Positions 4,725 to 6,245 of a stretch of 6,245 bases of DNA are shown piece by piece; position 1 is the first letter of the stretch; every line of letters starts with the position of its first letter. Made by a program: the position numbers and the translations under genes. The stretch covers positions 1 through 6,245 of the forward strand of contig CACYDL010000162.1 of NCBI GenBank assembly GCA_902773195.1, read 5' to 3'. The stretch comes from an uncultured Lachnospiraceae bacterium. GTDB taxonomy: Bacteria; Bacillota_A; Clostridia; Lachnospirales; Lachnospiraceae. The notes below the pieces were generated by a model, which was not told where the DNA came from, did not search any database, and saw only the letters and a list, made by a program, of their open reading frames with translations.

Positions 4725-5369
4725 ATGAGGAGCTCGGAGGAATACAAGAAGCTGTCGGTCAGCGAATTTACGAAAGCCGCGAAGAACTATGAATCAGACC
4801 ACGCGGGGATCTATGAGATGTGCAAGAAGGACTATCCCCCCATTCTCGAGGAGATCAGAAAGCGCGATTTCGAGACCCTTCTGGACGCCGGCTGCGGCAC
4901 GGCCCCGATGCTGTCGCTTCTGACGGAGGAGTACCCGGACAAGCACTTTACGGGAATCGACCTGACGCCCGAGATGATCCGGAAGGCGGAGGAGAAGCAT
5001 CTCCCCAACACGGTATTTGTCGTCGGGGACTGCGAGAATCTTCCCTTTGAGCCGGAGAGCTTCGATATCGTGATCAACTCCCAGAGCTTCCATCACTATC
5101 CGGATCCCCAGGCCTTTTTTAACAGCGTCGCCCGGGTGCTCCGGAAGGACGGGACGCTGATCCTGAGGGACAACACGGCCTCGCCGGCCCTCCTGTGGAT
5201 CATCAACCACATCGAGCTTCCCCTGGCCAATCTGGTCGGCCACGGCGACGTAAAGGCCCACACCATCGCCGAGGTGCGCTCCTACTGCGCGGCAGCCGGG
5301 CTGAAGGTCGAGAAGATCGAGGCGCAGAAGGGCTTCCGCCTGCATCTCGTGGCGAGAAAGAAAGCGTAA
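4725..5369 (+). CDS. Class I SAM-dependent methyltransferase (Methyltransf_11/25 type)
   Basis: A 214-residue soluble methyltransferase with the Rossmann-type order of motifs. Motif I is LLDAGCGTAPML (52-63), which binds SAM. The acidic end of strand 2 is Asp79 in FTGIDLTPEMI. Motif II/III is VVGDCENLPFEPESFDIVI (99-117), with Asp102 near the adenine. A post-motif SQSFHHYPDP (119-128) and VLRKDGTLILRD follow, as in UbiE-like small-molecule methyltransferases. The N-terminal 48 residues (YKKLSVSEFTKAAKNYES) form the usual helical cap. The C-terminal part (TIAEVRSYCAAAGLKVEKIEA) has the family's last helix and strand. The substrate cannot be predicted. The ATG at 4725 follows AGAGG (4714-4718) at 6 nt. 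The gene appears to stand alone: a terminator lies upstream and the downstream gene is convergent. A 19-nt tandem repeat begins about 15 bp after the stop codon and is probably in its 3' transcript. Confidence 0.92.
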   Translation: MRSSEEYKKLSVSEFTKAAKNYESDHAGIYEMCKKDYPPILEEIRKRDFETLLDAGCGTAPMLSLLTEEYPDKHFTGIDLTPEMIRKAEEKHLPNTVFVVGDCENLPFEPESFDIVINSQSFHHYPDPQAFFNSVARVLRKDGTLILRDNTASPALLWIINHIELPLANLVGHGDVKAHTIAEVRSYCAAAGLKVEKIEAQKGFRLHLVARKKA

Positions 5370-5384
5370 GACTCGACGCGCAGG

Positions 5385-5539
5385 CCTGAACCATGCCAAC
5401 AGGCCCTGACCATGCAGAAGAATCCTGACCGTGCAAAAGGGCCCTGACTGTGCAACAGGACCATGACCGTGCAGAAGGGCCCTGACCATGCAAAAGGACC
5501 TTGACCGTGCAACAGGACCCTGATCATACAGAAAGATCC
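5385..5539. repeat. Eight tandem 19-nt repeats (minisatellite) between convergent genes
   Basis: The consensus is CCTGACCRTGCARMAGGRC on the plus strand. The TGA of successive units falls at 5387, 5407, 5426, 5445, 5464, 5483, 5502 and 5521: one step of 20, then six of exactly 19. The first and last copies are the most diverged. The two bases after the GCA core run AC, GA, AA, AC, GA, AA, AC, GA, so every third copy is alike, giving a 57-nt higher-order unit. There are no unique spacers, so this is not a CRISPR. All plus frames are closed by the rotating TGA. The minus frames are open only because the repeat lacks stops in that direction, and no gene is supported. Two junctions form the palindrome AGGGCCCT-like GGGCCC (5439-5444, 5477-5482). 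Its origin is probably slippage; a protein-binding array or RNA element is possible. Confidence 0.93.
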
Positions 5540-5559
5540 GGCGGGGCCGGGTCCTTCAT
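5535..5559 (+). terminator. Possible terminator of the methyltransferase transcript
   Basis: GATCCGGC (5535-5542), loop GGG, and GCCGGGTC (5546-5553) form an 8-bp stem with one G-U pair. CTTCAT follows, which is only weakly T-rich. It lies just after the repeat array, in the right place to end transcripts from the plus-strand methyltransferase before they enter cysK antisense. Confidence 0.45.
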
Positions 5560-5598
5560 AAAACGGCGCGGATCGCTCACAGAGAGGATCCGCGCCGT
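5560..5598 (-). terminator. Rho-independent terminator of cysK
   Basis: A perfect 12-bp stem, ACGGCGCGGATC (5563-5574) with GATCCGCGCCGT (5587-5598), has a 12-nt loop in which CTC-ACA-GAG can form a small inner stem. Read on the minus strand, the stem ends in a short T-run (TTTT, complement of 5560-5563, then ATG). It lies 18 bp beyond the cysK stop codon. The T-run is short but the stem is very stable. It may also block plus-strand transcripts. Confidence 0.78.
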
Positions 5599-5615
5599 CA
5601 GAGGTTCATCTGAGG

Positions 5616-6245
5616 TTAATCGAAGAGAGGGGTGGAGAAGTAGCGCTCCGCGGTGTCCGGGAGGACCGTGACGACCGTCTTGCCGGGACCGAGCTTGCGG
5701 GCCAGGGCTCTGGCGGCGGCGACGTTCGTGCCGCTGGAGATGCCGCACATGATTCCCTCCAGCCGGGCGAGATCCTTCGCGGTCTCGAGCGCCTCCTCGT
5801 CGGTGACGATATAGATGCTGCTGTAGATCTCCTGATTGAGGATGTCCGGGATGATACCATCGCCGATTCCCATCTGCAGATGCGTCCCGATGTTGCCGCC
5901 CGCGAGAATCGCGGCGTGCTCCGGTTCCACGGCCCAGATCTCGATATCGGGATTCTGGGCCTTCAGCACCTCCCCGATTCCCGTGATGGTGCCGCCGGTG
6001 CCGATGCCGGAACAGAAGCCGTGGATCGGTCCCGCGACCTGTTCCAGAATTTCGACCGCGGTGTGATGCCTGTGCGCCATGAGGTTGTTGACGTTGGTAA
6101 ACTGCTGGGGTACGAAGACGTTCGGGTCCTCCCGCTCCATCCGAAGCGCGGTCCGGAGACATTCGTCGATGCACGCTCCGATGTCGCCCGCGTCATGGAT
6201 GAGGACGACTTCGGCTCCGTAATGACCGATCAGTTTCCTGCGCTC
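5616..6245 (-). CDS. cysK: Cysteine synthase (O-acetylserine sulfhydrylase), N-terminus outside the window
   Basis: The frame is open from the window edge (6245) to TAA (complement of 5616-5618), giving the last 209 residues of an enzyme of about 305-310. CysK is a PLP enzyme that joins O-acetylserine and sulfide to cysteine and acetate. The fragment begins ERRKLIGHYGAEVVL, which follows the family's MSxERR. It then shows FVPQQF, the PLP-phosphate loop GTGGT (visible residues 82-86), VEPEHAAILAGG, GIGDGIIPDIL, GISSGTN (168-174) and a C-terminal LPDTAERYFSTPLF, whose Thr is at the position that usually contacts the PLP ring nitrogen. The PLP lysine and the TSGNTG substrate loop lie outside. 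Canonical NPANPxxHxxTT is NVNNLMAHRHHT here, and the HLQMGIGDG variant looks like a clostridial subgroup. The ATG at 6140 is internal. A related beta-synthase, such as a CBS-like or O-phosphoserine-using enzyme, cannot be fully excluded. Confidence 0.9.
   Translation of the reverse strand, partial: ERRKLIGHYGAEVVLIHDAGDIGACIDECLRTALRMEREDPNVFVPQQFTNVNNLMAHRHHTAVEILEQVAGPIHGFCSGIGTGGTITGIGEVLKAQNPDIEIWAVEPEHAAILAGGNIGTHLQMGIGDGIIPDILNQEIYSSIYIVTDEEALETAKDLARLEGIMCGISSGTNVAAARALARKLGPGKTVVTVLPDTAERYFSTPLFD

Noticed and set aside
5203..5527. Minus-strand frames with 19-residue protein repeats through the 19-nt array
   Set aside because: All three minus frames are open only because the repeat has no stop in that direction. 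They run on antisense to the methyltransferase, and no ribosome binding site or family is seen.
5385..5539. CRISPR array
   Set aside because: The 19-nt units are directly adjacent with no unique spacers, and no cas genes are present.
5616..6140. Complete 174-residue gene starting at the ATG at 6140 on the minus strand
   Set aside because: The frame stays open to the window edge and the upstream residues (ERRKLIGHYGAEVVL...) match cysteine synthase, so 6140 is internal.
1..6245. A new defence, phage or mobile system
   Set aside because: No transposase, integrase, nuclease, toxin-antitoxin pair or effector partner is seen. The caspase genes encode a signal peptide and Fn3 modules, which point to an extracellular role rather than the intracellular caspase effectors of known defence systems.

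Overview
The window is GC-rich, densely coding bacterial DNA. The gene content points to a high-GC member of the Bacillota, probably a clostridial (Eubacteriales) anaerobe: a secreted caspase-like protein with tyrosine-rich fibronectin-III modules, a homologue of TmcAL (a mainly Bacillota tRNA-modification family), strong AGGAGG-type ribosome binding sites and a clostridial-looking cysteine synthase. This placement is inferred from gene families, not from a marker gene.

Layout. Bases 1-242 are the 3' end of a caspase-family gene cut by the window edge. A complete paralogue follows at 346-1911: signal peptide, two Fn3 modules, a caspase fold with His330/Cys378, and a C-terminal EF-hand-like loop. 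A 10-bp GAGA-tetraloop hairpin (1954-1977) separates this pair from a likely three-gene operon. That operon holds a histidine-phosphatase/phosphoglycerate-mutase family protein (2005-2616), the 2H phosphoesterase ThpR (2708-3199) and a very divergent TmcAL-like protein (3304-4590), and ends at a strong intrinsic terminator (4599-4625). A separate promoter region (about 4657-4690) probably drives a class I SAM-dependent methyltransferase (4725-5369). The last gene, cysK (5616-6245, minus strand, 5' end outside the window), converges on the methyltransferase. The 246-bp gap between them holds eight tandem 19-nt repeats and hairpin terminators facing each way.

Most notable points. (1) The TmcAL-like protein aligns by eye along the whole family length but appears to lack the HxGH nucleotidyltransferase motif and other ATP-site residues, so it may be a pseudoenzyme. 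(2) A degenerate 42-nt tandem repeat spans from the thpR stop codon to the start of that gene and carries its Shine-Dalgarno sequence. (3) The 19-nt minisatellite after the methyltransferase shows a three-unit (57-nt) higher-order cycle. (4) The tandem secreted caspases share a conserved calcium-loop-like motif.

I see no RNA genes, insertion sequences, CRISPR arrays or phage genes, and no convincing new defence or mobile system.
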